Assembly (NCBI RefSeq): GCF_029581355.1
Contig: NZ_CP120849.1
Location: forward strand, 32,501-96,500
Direction of reading: 5' to 3'
Source of the DNA: Parabacteroides chongii
GTDB lineage: Bacteria > Bacteroidota > Bacteroidia > Bacteroidales > Tannerellaceae
Length of the DNA: 64,000 bases
Shown: positions 34,795-45,069 of the stretch, piece after piece
How positions within the stretch are numbered: position 1 is the first letter of the stretch
How the letters are laid out: each line of letters begins with the position of its first letter
Position numbers and translations under genes: made by a program
The notes under the pieces: model-generated
Databases searched by the model: none
What the model was told of the DNA's origin: nothing
Seen by the model: only the letters and a program-made list of their open reading frames with translations

Positions 34795-36267
34795 ATGAAG
34801 ATTACTGACTTAAAGCCTGAAATCGTTTGGAAATTCTTCCATCAGGTAACCCAAGTGCCCCGTCCTTCAAAGAAGGAAGGCAAAATGATCCAGTATCTGG
34901 AATCGTTTGCAAAAGAGTATAAAATCGCTATAAAAAAAGATGCAGCCGGAAATATCCTGATGTCGAAGTCTGCAACCCCCGGATATGAAAACCGGCCGGT
35001 TGTCATCCTGCAGTCTCACATGGATATGGTTTGCGAAAAGAATAACGGGACAGTTCATGATTTTGATAACGACCCGATCGAAACGATCGTCGACGGCGAC
35101 TGGCTGCGTGCCAACGGAACGACACTCGGAGCCGACAACGGTATAGGTGTTGCTGCCGAACTGGCTATCCTGGCATCCGACGATATCGAACACGGACCGA
35201 TAGAATGTCTGTTTACTGTGGACGAAGAAACCGGTCTGACCGGAGCTAAAGCACTTGAAAAAGGATTCATGACCGGTGACATCCTGTTGAATCTGGACAG
35301 CGAAGACGAAGGTGAGATTTTCATGGGCTGCGCCGGCGGAAAAGACACGCAAGCCGTGTTCCATTGCGAACAGCGCGCAACCAATCCCAATATGTTATAT
35401 TTCAAAATCAATATTAAAGGATTGAACGGCGGACATTCCGGCGGTGAAATTCACAAAGGATTGGGAAATGCCAATAAAGTACTGGTTCGCTTCCTGTATT
35501 TACTGAACAATGAAGCAGACTTCACGCTGTGCTCTATCGAGGGCGGTAATCTACGCAATGCGATTGCCCGTGAAGCACATACAGTTATCGGTCTTTATCC
35601 GGAAGACAAAGAACAGGTACGCGTCCTGCTTAACAACTATACTGCCGATATAGAGAATGAACTGAAACATGTCGATCCGAATGTACAGATCACTATGGAA
35701 TCGACCGATCGTCCGGAATTTTGTATCAGCAACTTCGACATGGAAAAAGTTATCTGGGCTTTACATGCCTGTCCTCATGGCGTGATCGGCATGAGCCACG
35801 ATATCGAAGGACTGGTAGAAACTTCAACCAACCTGGCTTCCGTAAAAATCAGACAGGATGCAGAAACCCAATCATTCATCATCACAGTAGGAACCAGTCA
35901 ACGCAGTTCCATCGAATCCTGCAAGAATATGATCGCCAACCAGGTCGCTTCCGTATTCAAACTGGCGGGTGCTGTCGTTACTCACGGTGACGGTTATCCG
36001 GGATGGGCTCCGAATCCGGATTCTAAAATCCTGAAAGTGGCACAGGATACTTACAAACATTTATTTAATAAGGATGCCAAGATCATGGCAATCCATGCCG
36101 GACTGGAATGTGGATTATTCCTCGAAAAATATCCTAATCTGGATATGATTTCTTTCGGACCGACATTAAGAGATGTTCACTCTCCCAACGAACGGATCGA
36201 AATTAAGACCGTCGGCTTGTGGTGGGCACATCTTCTGGAATTATTAAAAAGCGTACCGGCAAAATAA
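34795..36267 (+). CDS. pepD: Aminoacyl-histidine dipeptidase (cytosol non-specific dipeptidase)
   Basis: 490 residues from ATG 34795; a longer in-frame version reaches back over the divergent promoter and is rejected. The M20-type zinc peptidase motifs are clear: LQSHMDMVCEK (His and Asp ligands), GADNGIGVA, FTVDEETGLTGA and GLNGGHSGGEI. It cleaves Xaa-His and other dipeptides in the cytosol. A strong terminator follows. Confidence 0.95.
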   Translation: MKITDLKPEIVWKFFHQVTQVPRPSKKEGKMIQYLESFAKEYKIAIKKDAAGNILMSKSATPGYENRPVVILQSHMDMVCEKNNGTVHDFDNDPIETIVDGDWLRANGTTLGADNGIGVAAELAILASDDIEHGPIECLFTVDEETGLTGAKALEKGFMTGDILLNLDSEDEGEIFMGCAGGKDTQAVFHCEQRATNPNMLYFKINIKGLNGGHSGGEIHKGLGNANKVLVRFLYLLNNEADFTLCSIEGGNLRNAIAREAHTVIGLYPEDKEQVRVLLNNYTADIENELKHVDPNVQITMESTDRPEFCISNFDMEKVIWALHACPHGVIGMSHDIEGLVETSTNLASVKIRQDAETQSFIITVGTSQRSSIESCKNMIANQVASVFKLAGAVVTHGDGYPGWAPNPDSKILKVAQDTYKHLFNKDAKIMAIHAGLECGLFLEKYPNLDMISFGPTLRDVHSPNERIEIKTVGLWWAHLLELLKSVPAK

Positions 36268-36288
36268 ATTTAAATATTCTACGTTATA

Positions 36289-36331
36289 GAAAGAGGATTA
36301 ACACTTTAATCGTGTTTTTCCTCTTTTTTTA
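36289..36331 (+). terminator. Terminator after pepD
   Basis: AAGAGGATTAACAC pairs imperfectly with GTGTTTTTCCTCTT, followed by a T-run. Confidence 0.75.
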
Positions 36332-36417
36332 TGTTAAGGCCTGAAAACATTCTTTATAAATCGTTTGTTTATAAAGAAACAAGAACACAAAGGCATACAT
36401 TTTAACATTTAGCGAAA

Positions 36418-37941
36418 ATGAAAAGAATTACAGCGCCGTTGCTGATCATAAGTACAATTTTACTCAACCTGTTGGCTGGATGCGACGGGCTGGACGAAAA
36501 TTACTCGACCAATCCAAACCACCGGTTGAGTTTCTCGACAGATACCTTATCTTTTGATACTGTCTTTACAACAATCGGTTCCGCCACAAAACAATTCATG
36601 GTTTACAACAGAAATGACGAACCTTTGAATATCGAACGGATTATTCAGGCATCGCCTGCTACCAGCGGTTTTCACATCAATGTAGACGGACGCAAAGGAG
36701 ATAATTTTGAAAATGTCCGGATTGCCGCAAAAGACAGCATGTATATATTTGTAGAAGTGACCGTCAATCCGACCGGAAAAGATCAACCGTTATTAGTTCA
36801 GGATTCCATTCTGTTCAGTTGTAATAATATAACACAAACTGTTTTACTGGAAGCATGCGGACAGGATGTCAAGCTGATCAAAGGCGGACAGACATTAAGC
36901 GAAGATACCAGGCTGACGGCTGAACGTCCCTATCTGATATACGACAGTTTGATGATCGGCAAGGGCGTAACCGTACAGATAGAAGAAGGAACAACCCTCT
37001 ATATGCACAACAAGGCCAAGATCATTGTCGACGGCACACTGATCGCCGAGGGCACAAAAGATAAACCGATTGTCTTCCGTGGCGACCGTCTCGATTTTAT
37101 CCTGGACGACCAGTTACCTTACGACCGTACCCCGGGACAATGGGAAGGTATTGTTTTCAAAAAAGAAAGTTTCAACAACCTATTTAATAATGTAATAGTA
37201 CGAAACGGGAATAATGGTATTACCTGTGAAGCGTCTGATCCGGAAAAATCCAAATTGAAGATCAACAATTCACAGATCACCAATATGGACGGAAGTGTCC
37301 TGACAGCAATCAATAGTAATATCGAAGCGACAAACAGTGAATTTACAAATGCCACGATCAATATCGTTCAGCTAAGTGGCGGTAAATATAGCTTTACTCA
37401 TTGTACACTGGCGAACTATATATCTGCTAAACCCCGTCATTCACTGGCCCAAAATCCGGAACCCAGCTTCACTTTACGTTTATTAGACAATACAGCCGAT
37501 AAATACAGTGAAATCGGTCCGTACGATTTATTGCAGGCCAACTTCGACAATTGCATAATCGACGGTAGCCTGGGAGCAGGAAAGGAAATTGAAATTTCAA
37601 TGGGAACCAAAGCGACCCCATTAAGAAACGATAATTTGAAATATCATTTTAACCACTGTGTAGTAATGGCAGATCAGATCGACAGTGAAAACTTTACTGA
37701 TGTCATTTTCGTAAAAGGAAAAGACGACAGTAAAATGGAATATCGGATGAACGGTGGAAAAACGAATAAATATATGTACGACTTCCGCCCCGACAAAGAA
37801 ACAACTCCGGGTGTCGGCAAGGCAGACCTGTTCGTCTCTCAGAAATACCCGGTCGACCGGAACGGTGTCAACCGATTAACGAACAACGGACCCGATATCG
37901 GAGCTTACGAGTTTGTTCCAAAAGAAGAGGATGAAAAATAA
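36418..37941 (+). CDS. Beta-helix lipoprotein
   Basis: 507 residues. Lipoprotein signal with lipobox LLAGC (Cys22). The first 130 residues resemble a choice-of-anchor/immunoglobulin-like domain (LSFDTVFTTIGSATKQFMVYN). Then a long stretch of short repeated strands (IEEGTTLYMHNKAKIIVDGTL, NNVIVRNGNNGI, LKINNSQITN) fits a right-handed parallel beta-helix. The C-terminus NNGPDIGAYEF is typical of this family. It is probably a surface polysaccharide-binding protein; substrate unknown. It is followed by two exported-enzyme genes at 11 and 12 bp. Confidence 0.85.
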   Translation: MKRITAPLLIISTILLNLLAGCDGLDENYSTNPNHRLSFSTDTLSFDTVFTTIGSATKQFMVYNRNDEPLNIERIIQASPATSGFHINVDGRKGDNFENVRIAAKDSMYIFVEVTVNPTGKDQPLLVQDSILFSCNNITQTVLLEACGQDVKLIKGGQTLSEDTRLTAERPYLIYDSLMIGKGVTVQIEEGTTLYMHNKAKIIVDGTLIAEGTKDKPIVFRGDRLDFILDDQLPYDRTPGQWEGIVFKKESFNNLFNNVIVRNGNNGITCEASDPEKSKLKINNSQITNMDGSVLTAINSNIEATNSEFTNATINIVQLSGGKYSFTHCTLANYISAKPRHSLAQNPEPSFTLRLLDNTADKYSEIGPYDLLQANFDNCIIDGSLGAGKEIEISMGTKATPLRNDNLKYHFNHCVVMADQIDSENFTDVIFVKGKDDSKMEYRMNGGKTNKYMYDFRPDKETTPGVGKADLFVSQKYPVDRNGVNRLTNNGPDIGAYEFVPKEEDEK

Positions 37942-37952
37942 AAACAATAGAT

Positions 37953-38993
37953 ATGACCAGGACCTTAACTATATTTATTTGCGTTCTAGCCTTTCTCTCC
38001 TGCTCGGCGAATGCCCAGTCCGGATTCAGGATCATGAGTTATAATGTAGAGAATCTGTTCGACACCGATGATAATCCGGATAAGAACGACAACGATTTCC
38101 TCCCGTCGGGTAACCATCACTGGACCCGCGGACGTTATTATCATAAACTTCAGCAGATAGCTAAAGTGATCAGTGCCGCCGGTGAATGGAATACCCCGGC
38201 TTTGGTAGCCCTTTGCGAAGTGGAAAATGATTCCGTCCTGATCCATCTGCTCAACCGGACACCCCTGAAACAACAACAATACCGATATTGTATGACACAC
38301 GGTTCAGATACAAGGGGCATAAATACAGCCCTCCTCTATCAACGGGATCAGTTCGGCTACATCGGTCACCGGGAACATCCGGTTGTTTTCACCCGTAAAA
38401 ATCATAAACACACCCGCAATCTCCTCCATGTATGGGGAAAAGTCATAACCGCAGATACACTGGATGTATTTGTCTGCCATCTCCCGTCCCGTTACGGAGG
38501 TGAAAAAGAGAGCGAAGCCGACCGATTCGATGCCGTCCGGACATTGCGAAACCTTTGCAACTCCCTGCTCGGAACTCGTACAAACCCTCAAATACTGATT
38601 ATGGGCGATTTCAACGATACGGCAGAGAATGCCAGCATCACACAAATACTGGCAGCCGGAAAAATCGGCAAAAGGATCGAAGCGAAAAAGTTGTACAACC
38701 TTTTTGCCGATCCGCACGTTCTGAATTATCCGGGAACCCATAAGTATCAGGGCGAATGGAATCAACTGGATCATATCATCGTCTCCGGAAACCTGATCGA
38801 TACTACATCCTCCATGTACCTTCTCCCGGGAAGTAACCGGATTTTCGCACCGCCTTTCCTGCTCACCAACGATAAGACCTGGCAGGGGAAACGTCCTTTC
38901 CGCACCTATTACGGCTTTAAATATGAGGGCGGTTACAGCGATCATTTACCGCTCATTACCGACTTTTTATTATCTTTGCCTGACAAAGATTGA
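37953..38993 (+). CDS. Endonuclease/exonuclease/phosphatase family protein
   Basis: 346 residues. Signal peptide (LTIFICVLAFLSCSANA) and the EEP fold: FRIMSYNVENLFD (Asn), LVALCEVEND (Glu), ILIMGDFNDT (Asp-x-Asn) and YSDHLPLITDF (Asp-His). These are the catalytic residues of DNase I-like enzymes. It is exported and could act on extracellular DNA or phosphate esters. It lies in a three-gene run with the beta-helix lipoprotein and the M23 peptidase. Confidence 0.92.
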   Translation: MTRTLTIFICVLAFLSCSANAQSGFRIMSYNVENLFDTDDNPDKNDNDFLPSGNHHWTRGRYYHKLQQIAKVISAAGEWNTPALVALCEVENDSVLIHLLNRTPLKQQQYRYCMTHGSDTRGINTALLYQRDQFGYIGHREHPVVFTRKNHKHTRNLLHVWGKVITADTLDVFVCHLPSRYGGEKESEADRFDAVRTLRNLCNSLLGTRTNPQILIMGDFNDTAENASITQILAAGKIGKRIEAKKLYNLFADPHVLNYPGTHKYQGEWNQLDHIIVSGNLIDTTSSMYLLPGSNRIFAPPFLLTNDKTWQGKRPFRTYYGFKYEGGYSDHLPLITDFLLSLPDKD

Positions 38994-39005
38994 ATAAAAA
39001 TAAAC

Positions 39006-40691
39006 ATGCGAATACATCATATACTGGCAGGATTTCTCTTCTTCGCCGGAATTACAAGCATTACAGCCGAAGCACAGCAACTGCGCAAACCGATGGACCA
39101 TCCCATCTTGCTTAGCGGCAACTTCGGAGAGTTAAGAAGCAATCATTTTCACTCGGGAATAGACTTCAAGACACAAGGTGTGGAAGGGAAACCGATCCAC
39201 TCCGTACAGGCTGGATACGTCTCACGCATATCCGTCAGCCCGTGGGGATATGGCAACGGATTATACATCACCCATCCGGACGGAACAACCACCGTTTACG
39301 GACATCTTCAGAAATTCTCCCAAAAGATCGCTGCCTACGTAAAAAACAAGCAGTATGAACTGGAGAGTTTCAACGTAAACCTGACACTCACACCGGAAGA
39401 ACTACCGGTTAAGGAAGGTGAACTTGTTGCCCTGAGCGGGAACACCGGAAGTTCAGGCGGCCCTCATCTCCATTTCGAGATTCGCGATACGGAAACAGAA
39501 GAACCGATGGACCCGATCGAAGCGTACAAAGAATTGATACAAGACACAAAGCCTCCTAAAATACAGGGTATCATGATCTGTCCGGTACAAGGAAAAGGAG
39601 TCGTGAACGGTAGCCGCCGAAAACTGGAACTAAAGCCTGTCACCACCCAAAACGGCAAACAGACACTGACCGGCAAGATCGAAGCCTGGGGAGAAATAGG
39701 GCTAGCTGTAAAAGGCTATGACTATATGGATAACACCTCCAATATCTACGGAGTCAAGGAGATCACACTGACAGCCGACAGCCAGGTCATCTATCACAGC
39801 AATCTGACCCGTTTCGCTTTCGACGAGACACGTTACCTGAACAGCTTCACCGACTTCGAAGAATGGAAAGAACACCGTTCCTTCTATATGAAAAGCTTCG
39901 TTGATCCCGGTAATCGTCTCCGCTTCATTGAAAGTATCGACCGCGGTATCCTGACGATCGATGAGCCTCGTACGTATCATCTGACCTACCGCTTGGCAGA
40001 TGCCTTCGGCAATGCAACTCAGCTGACTGTCCGAATTGAAGGGAAAGAACAACCTATTCCGGAAATCGACACGGATAATACCGAACTGTTTCATTGGTGG
40101 AGCGACAACCGCTTCGGAGCCAAAGGGATCCGTCTGACTATTCCGAAAGGAAATCTCTACGACGACCTGTATTTCCGTTATTCAGTAAAAGAAGACAGTA
40201 CAGCGCTGGGAGCCGTACACACACTACATAATAAACCGGTTGCCTTGCATAAATCGGCTAAACTTTCCCTCCGGCTGCAGACAGACACACTGGAAAACAA
40301 GCAGCAATACGGAATCGTCCGTCTGCAAAACGGGCGCAGGTCATGGACAGGAGGCGTTTACCGTAACGGTTGGATCGATGCCGACATAAAAGAAATGGGG
40401 ACTTACACCCCGGGGCAAGACCTTGTTCCTCCGACCATTACACCACTCAACCCGGCTACATGGGTCAGCAAACAAGCTATTTCATTCCGGTTATCGGATA
40501 ATCTGAGCGGTGTACAAACTTACCGGGGGGAAATCGACGACCAATTCGTCTTATTCGAGATGAACAGCAAGTCCGTTATCACCTACCATTTCGACAAAGA
40601 ACGGCTGGCAAGAGGAAAACATACATTAAAACTAGTCGTAACAGACGCCTGTGGAAATCAATCCTCTTATACTTATCCGTTTACATGGTAA
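39006..40691 (+). CDS. M23-family metallopeptidase
   Basis: 561 residues. Signal peptide, then the LytM/M23 domain (about 45-170) with HFHSGIDFKT (His and Asp ligands) and GPHLHFEI (His-x-His). Such enzymes cleave peptide bridges in peptidoglycan. The long C-terminal part is beta-rich with Ig-like stretches. It ends about 120 bp before the phosphohexomutase gene, with a promoter in between. Confidence 0.92.
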   Translation: MRIHHILAGFLFFAGITSITAEAQQLRKPMDHPILLSGNFGELRSNHFHSGIDFKTQGVEGKPIHSVQAGYVSRISVSPWGYGNGLYITHPDGTTTVYGHLQKFSQKIAAYVKNKQYELESFNVNLTLTPEELPVKEGELVALSGNTGSSGGPHLHFEIRDTETEEPMDPIEAYKELIQDTKPPKIQGIMICPVQGKGVVNGSRRKLELKPVTTQNGKQTLTGKIEAWGEIGLAVKGYDYMDNTSNIYGVKEITLTADSQVIYHSNLTRFAFDETRYLNSFTDFEEWKEHRSFYMKSFVDPGNRLRFIESIDRGILTIDEPRTYHLTYRLADAFGNATQLTVRIEGKEQPIPEIDTDNTELFHWWSDNRFGAKGIRLTIPKGNLYDDLYFRYSVKEDSTALGAVHTLHNKPVALHKSAKLSLRLQTDTLENKQQYGIVRLQNGRRSWTGGVYRNGWIDADIKEMGTYTPGQDLVPPTITPLNPATWVSKQAISFRLSDNLSGVQTYRGEIDDQFVLFEMNSKSVITYHFDKERLARGKHTLKLVVTDACGNQSSYTYPFTW

Positions 40692-40754
40692 AAAAGAACT
40701 TTGCTTTTTTCTTCAAAATAAGGCTGCAAGCCATTGTTTACAACAATTAATTTG

Positions 40755-40762
40755 TATCTTTG
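40755..40762 (+). promoter_or_regulatory. -7 box, phosphohexomutase promoter
   Basis: TATCTTTG, with ATTG at 40733-40736 as a possible -33 partner (18-bp spacer). The start codon is at 40814. Confidence 0.6.
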
Positions 40763-40813
40763 TTATCTCGTAAACTAAGAGATTACACATATATAAATGC
40801 AAGATATCTAGGT

Positions 40814-42562
40814 ATGGAAAACAACGAACTGTTAGAAATGGTAAGAAGTAAAGCCCAGAGCTGGCTTACCAAAAGTTATGATGCCGAAACAAAAGCAAAA
40901 GTACAGGAATTACTGGACAACGAAGATCCGACAGAACTGATCGAATCATTCTACAAAGACCTTGAATTTGGTACAGGAGGTTTAAGAGGTATCATGGGAG
41001 TAGGAACCAACCGTATGAATATTTATACAGTCGGTGCAGCTACACAAGGTTTATCAAATTATCTGAAAAAAGAATTTGCGAACCTGGATCAGATCAAAGT
41101 TGTTATCGGACATGACTGCCGTAACAACAGCCGTAAGTTTGCCGAAATTTCGGCCGACATCTTCTCTGCCAACGGTATCAAAGTTTACATGTTCGAAGAC
41201 CTTCGTCCGACACCGGAAATGTCTTTCGCCATCCGTAAACTGGGATGTCAGAGCGGTATCATCCTGACAGCATCGCATAATCCGAAAGAATACAACGGCT
41301 ACAAGGCTTACTGGGACGACGGTGCACAAATGATCGCTCCGCACGACAAGAATACAATTGCCGAAGTAAACAAGATCCGTAATGCCAGCGATATCAAATT
41401 CAAAGGCAATAAGGAACTGATCGAAATCATCGGTGAAGAAATCGATAATCTGTATATCGACGCTTTGACAACTATTACCCTTTCTCCGGAAGCTATCAAA
41501 CGTCATCACGATATGAAGATCGTTTACACGCCGATCCACGGAACAGGTGTAAAGATTATCCCGGCTGCATTGAAAGCATTCGGATTCACCAATATCATCC
41601 ACGTTCCCGAACAGGATGTGGTAAGCGGTGACTTCCCTACAGTTATTTCTCCGAACCCGGAAGAACCGGCTGCATTGGCTATGGCTGTCGAGAAAGCAAA
41701 AGAAACAGATGCCGAACTGGTACTGGCTTCCGACCCGGATGCTGACCGTGTAGGTGCTGCCGTTAAAAACAACGACGGTGAATGGGTGTTGCTGAACGGT
41801 AACCAGACAGCCTTGATGTTCGTTTATTACCTGATTACTCGCTGGAAAGAACTGGGTAAGGTGAACGGCAAAGAATATATCGTAAAGACAATCGTTACAA
41901 CCGAACTGATCCGCACAATCGCTGAACGCAACGGTGTTGAAATGTACGACGTTTACACCGGCTTCAAATGGATTGCCGACGTAATGAAGAAGAACGAAGG
42001 CAAGAAGAACTACATCGGTGGTGGCGAAGAAAGCTACGGATTCCTTTGCGAAGACTTCGTGCGCGACAAAGATGCAGTTTCTGCATGTGCTATCCTGGCT
42101 GAAATCGCAGCATGGGCAAAAGATCAAGGCATCACCATGTATCAGTTGTTGCAGAACATCTATGTAGAATATGGTTTCTCAAAAGAAAAAGGTATCTCTG
42201 TTGTGAAGAAAGGCAAGAGTGGTGCCGAAGAAATCGAAGCCATGATGAAGAACTTCCGCGAAAACCCGTTACAGGAAATTGCCGGTTCAAAAGTTACATT
42301 GTTCTACGATTATGCTTCTCTGAAAGGATTCAGCTACATCGACAACGAAGCTATCACTTTGGACATGCCGACCACTTCCAACGTTCTTCAGTATTTCACA
42401 GAAGACGGCACAAAGATCTCTATCCGTCCTTCAGGTACGGAACCGAAGATCAAGTTCTACTGTGAAGTTCATTCTAAGGTAAACAGCTTGGAAGATCTGC
42501 CTGCTGCAGAAAAGGCTGGTGAAGAAAAGATCAATCAGATTAAGGCTTCTTTGGGTATTTGA
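40814..42562 (+). CDS. Phospho-sugar mutase (phosphoglucomutase/phosphomannomutase)
   Basis: 582 residues from ATG 40814, which follows the promoter; an earlier in-frame TTG lies inside the promoter. The alpha-D-phosphohexomutase domains are clear: active-site serine loop ILTASHNPKEYNGYK, metal loop ASDPDADRVG, sugar-binding loop GGEESYGF and phosphate-binding RPSGTEPKIKFY. The length fits the large PGM2-like group. It interconverts hexose 1- and 6-phosphates. Confidence 0.94.
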   Translation: MENNELLEMVRSKAQSWLTKSYDAETKAKVQELLDNEDPTELIESFYKDLEFGTGGLRGIMGVGTNRMNIYTVGAATQGLSNYLKKEFANLDQIKVVIGHDCRNNSRKFAEISADIFSANGIKVYMFEDLRPTPEMSFAIRKLGCQSGIILTASHNPKEYNGYKAYWDDGAQMIAPHDKNTIAEVNKIRNASDIKFKGNKELIEIIGEEIDNLYIDALTTITLSPEAIKRHHDMKIVYTPIHGTGVKIIPAALKAFGFTNIIHVPEQDVVSGDFPTVISPNPEEPAALAMAVEKAKETDAELVLASDPDADRVGAAVKNNDGEWVLLNGNQTALMFVYYLITRWKELGKVNGKEYIVKTIVTTELIRTIAERNGVEMYDVYTGFKWIADVMKKNEGKKNYIGGGEESYGFLCEDFVRDKDAVSACAILAEIAAWAKDQGITMYQLLQNIYVEYGFSKEKGISVVKKGKSGAEEIEAMMKNFRENPLQEIAGSKVTLFYDYASLKGFSYIDNEAITLDMPTTSNVLQYFTEDGTKISIRPSGTEPKIKFYCEVHSKVNSLEDLPAAEKAGEEKINQIKASLGI

Positions 42563-42585
42563 TCGAATAACTAAAGCAAAATAAG

Positions 42586-42624
42586 AAACGGGGCAAGAGA
42601 TTTAACTTCTCGCCCCGTTTTTTG
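42586..42624. terminator. Terminator between converging genes
   Basis: Stem AAACGGGGCAAGAGA with TCTCGCCCCGTTT and T-run; it serves the mutase gene and possibly the opposite gene. Confidence 0.9.
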
Positions 42625-44682
42625 TTATCTAGGAATGTACACTGACTGTCCCCTTCCTTCCCGCCATACTATATATATACCAGACGGAAGCGAATAAGTA
42701 TAGTCACCCGGTTGAAGCTGTTGATAAGAATAGACTTTCCCATTATAATCAACAATCAAGACTGAGGATTTTGTGGAGACTGAAATATACAATAGTTGAG
42801 AAGCCACACGAATCTGCCAATCGTCTTTGAATACAGGTCTATTATCAACACTCTCTTCATTCTTTTGAATACCTTCGACTGTTATTGTAATATCCCGACT
42901 TACCGATCGTATACGATACGAACGCCTACCGGCTGCATTCACAAAATGCAATTCTACAACATCGCCATTTACCCGAACGATAGGCTCAGATTGATCACAG
43001 GAAATAGTAGCACCTTCCAACTCCGGAATGGATACAGTATAATAAACGGGGTCAGGCTCAGGGTCAGGCTCAGGGTCAGGCTCAGGGTCAGGGACCGGGT
43101 TTTTAACTATTCCTGAAATACGAATCCTTATATCTTTATCAATATCAGAAACAACATAATAATAAGTATTCCCTTCTTTCGTAAACGACACATCTCCTGC
43201 CGATGCCTTTACTCGGGGAGTAGATTGATTATAATCTGACAATAATCTCAATGAAAAACAGAAATCATCCCCTTCCTGTACCTCCGTATCTCCCGAATTG
43301 GAAAGAACAGCTCCTCTAATTGATTGAGGTAAACGAACTGTATAATGGACTAATTTAGGTGTCCACTGAGCAACAAACGTAGTTGTTTGGGTTATAGGTT
43401 TTTCTATATTTTCGGCATTACTCCAACCTGTAAAGTCAAAGAATTCTTTCATCGGATCTTCGGGCTTGACTGCGAGTTCATCTTTTAAAATGATTTGCTG
43501 ATTACAAATTTCTTCCGGATCTTCAGACAATAAAAAAGATACTGTAAAGAAAGCAAGAGAAAGCTCTTCTCCTTTTTTAAATGTAACATTTCCCATCTCT
43601 TCTTCTCCATATTTAATTGTATATGTAGACTCTTGCAGATAGTTTATCTCATTTATCGGCATTGCCGTTCCACCTTCAGCCATTAATGAAACAGGCTCTT
43701 CTTCCTCCCACTCTTCACCATCCAATGTCAGGGTAGAAACAACAGGGTAGAAAGGCTGATTACCGGTTACATTTCCTGTCAAAGTTCCATCCACAAAAAT
43801 AGAACCTTGTTGATTATCCAATTGAAATTCCCCCTGAATAGTAAGACTACATCCTTCTTTAATCTCCAATGATTGATCCGGTTGAAGAGTCATATTGGAA
43901 GACAAAGAGACTTTTCCATATACATTACCCTTATTTCCTTCAAAAAGAATTCCTTTTGTTAATGTTGAGGTTACTTTATCGATGGAATTTACGGATAATA
44001 GTGCGTTATTGTTCAATTCAAAAGAATGAGATTCTTCAGCTTCATCCTCTTTTCCTTCGATAGAACCTGCTAGCATTAATGAACCTGAACTTTCTCCATC
44101 CGCAATTAAAGTCGCACCATTTGCAATAAGTATTTTAGCATCATCATCAGTTGAAGAACTCCATTGATTTATTCCCTCCCACGAAAGATGAACTTGGGAT
44201 GCTGATTGTATTTCCAATGGTAAATCAGAGTTTATATTTACATTAATTAAATGGATAGAAACTGCATCGGTTGTGTTTACTACAATTTTATATGGAAATA
44301 CTAGATTAACTTCTCCTTTTATAGTGATTTGTCCTTTCAGAACGACAAGTACATCATCTTCAAATTTATAATTATCTTCATCTCCTTCTATACTAAACAT
44401 AAGTACCAAATGCAATGTACTATCCTTTTGGATACTATAATCCTGTAAAGTATTCCCATCCTCCAACTGTTTTCCTGCAAAAATCAATCGTTGTTGATCT
44501 GGCGGAATTCCTTCTTTATCCTGTATTTTAGCCTTAATATCTTCAATACGATCTGTAGGCTCTACTTCCAAAGTGATATGCTTTCCTGTCAATGTCTTTA
44601 CAAAGATTTGCATAGCATACGAGTCTTCCGCATACGACAATCCAACAAATAATAGTAATAAAAAAAAGAGTTTGTTTTTCAT
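42625..44682 (-). CDS. Secreted multidomain protein with eukaryotic-type ubiquitin domain
   Basis: 685 residues. A signal peptide (residues 1-23, ending DSYA) is followed at once by a ubiquitin domain (24-97): [43 protein letters not shown] and STLHLVL are unchanged from human ubiquitin. By hand count 62 of the first 71 residues are identical. All seven ubiquitin lysines are kept; the C-terminal RLRGG is replaced by MFSIE. Next come beta-rich repeats, InlB-like strands ([12 protein letters not shown]), a PDPE linker repeated four times and a C-terminal sorting-like domain ([10 protein letters not shown]). BfUbb of Bacteroides fragilis is the known precedent for bacterial ubiquitin. Structured leader B precedes the gene. 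Confidence 0.93.
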   Translation of the reverse strand: MKNKLFFLLLLFVGLSYAEDSYAMQIFVKTLTGKHITLEVEPTDRIEDIKAKIQDKEGIPPDQQRLIFAGKQLEDGNTLQDYSIQKDSTLHLVLMFSIEGDEDNYKFEDDVLVVLKGQITIKGEVNLVFPYKIVVNTTDAVSIHLINVNINSDLPLEIQSASQVHLSWEGINQWSSSTDDDAKILIANGATLIADGESSGSLMLAGSIEGKEDEAEESHSFELNNNALLSVNSIDKVTSTLTKGILFEGNKGNVYGKVSLSSNMTLQPDQSLEIKEGCSLTIQGEFQLDNQQGSIFVDGTLTGNVTGNQPFYPVVSTLTLDGEEWEEEEPVSLMAEGGTAMPINEINYLQESTYTIKYGEEEMGNVTFKKGEELSLAFFTVSFLLSEDPEEICNQQIILKDELAVKPEDPMKEFFDFTGWSNAENIEKPITQTTTFVAQWTPKLVHYTVRLPQSIRGAVLSNSGDTEVQEGDDFCFSLRLLSDYNQSTPRVKASAGDVSFTKEGNTYYYVVSDIDKDIRIRISGIVKNPVPDPEPDPEPDPEPDPVYYTVSIPELEGATISCDQSEPIVRVNGDVVELHFVNAAGRRSYRIRSVSRDITITVEGIQKNEESVDNRPVFKDDWQIRVASQLLYISVSTKSSVLIVDYNGKVYSYQQLQPGDYTYSLPSGIYIVWREGRGQSVYIPR
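43047..43098 (-). repeat. PDPE-coding tandem repeat
   Basis: A 12-bp unit (GGGTCAGGCTCA on the plus strand) is repeated about four times and encodes Pro-Asp-Pro-Glu between two beta domains. It is an in-frame, slippage-prone linker. Confidence 0.85.
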
Positions 44683-44885
44683 AATGCAAAACTTGTGCCT
44701 GTGGTTCCCTCTTTAGGCTTGTAAAAAAATAAGGTGTGGGAACTATATAGCTTTATCCGATATTCAGGTCTTCGCACACCCATCCAATAGACAAAGCAAT
44801 AGCTACCCACACCCATTTTATCATAGTTTACCAATCCTGATAATGCTATAACAAACAGGTTGAGTGCTATTGCTACCACCTTCAT
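44679..44885 (-). CDS. Possible leader peptide before the ubiquitin gene
   Basis: 68 codons ([11 protein letters not shown]... ending GTSFAL). Its TGA overlaps the ATG of the ubiquitin-domain gene as ATGA, which would allow translational coupling. Leader A starts with a similar frame (MKVIAIA) but is interrupted early, so protein function is doubtful. The frame runs through both arms of the leader hairpin. Confidence 0.35.
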   Translation of the reverse strand: MKVVAIALNLFVIALSGLVNYDKMGVGSYCFVYWMGVRRPEYRIKLYSSHTLFFYKPKEGTTGTSFAL

Positions 44886-44960
44886 TGGATTAATCAAAGT
44901 TGCGAAGTTTGAATATCGAAGATAATTTCAATAACACCTTTCATATGTCCTCTTCATTTC
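44683..44960 (-). ncRNA. Structured 5' leader, copy B
   Basis: Minus-strand homolog of copies A and C. The 24-nt box at 44941-44918 is identical to that in A (24276-24299). The lower stem uses arms at 44813-44806 and 44740-44733 (GGTGTGGG with CCCACACC). The inner pair is CTA/TAG where A has CTG/CAG, and GCTTTGTC pairs with GATAAAGC through one G-U. A U-rich tail follows. Transcription would start near 44984. Confidence 0.72.
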
Positions 44961-44989
44961 CTCAACGCTATGAGTCTGAAGAATTGGTA

Positions 44990-45020
44990 CAAATTTAGAA
45001 AAAGATTTGTATTTATGCAA
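44990..45020 (-). promoter_or_regulatory. Promoter of leader B
   Basis: Minus strand: TTG at 45020-45018, a 20-bp spacer, and TAAATTTG at 44997-44990. The ubiquitin-gene start codon lies about 305 bp downstream. Confidence 0.65.
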
Positions 45021-45069
45021 CTTCTCTTCCTATCATCATTCCTATACATCTCCCCAACTTCTATTTTTC

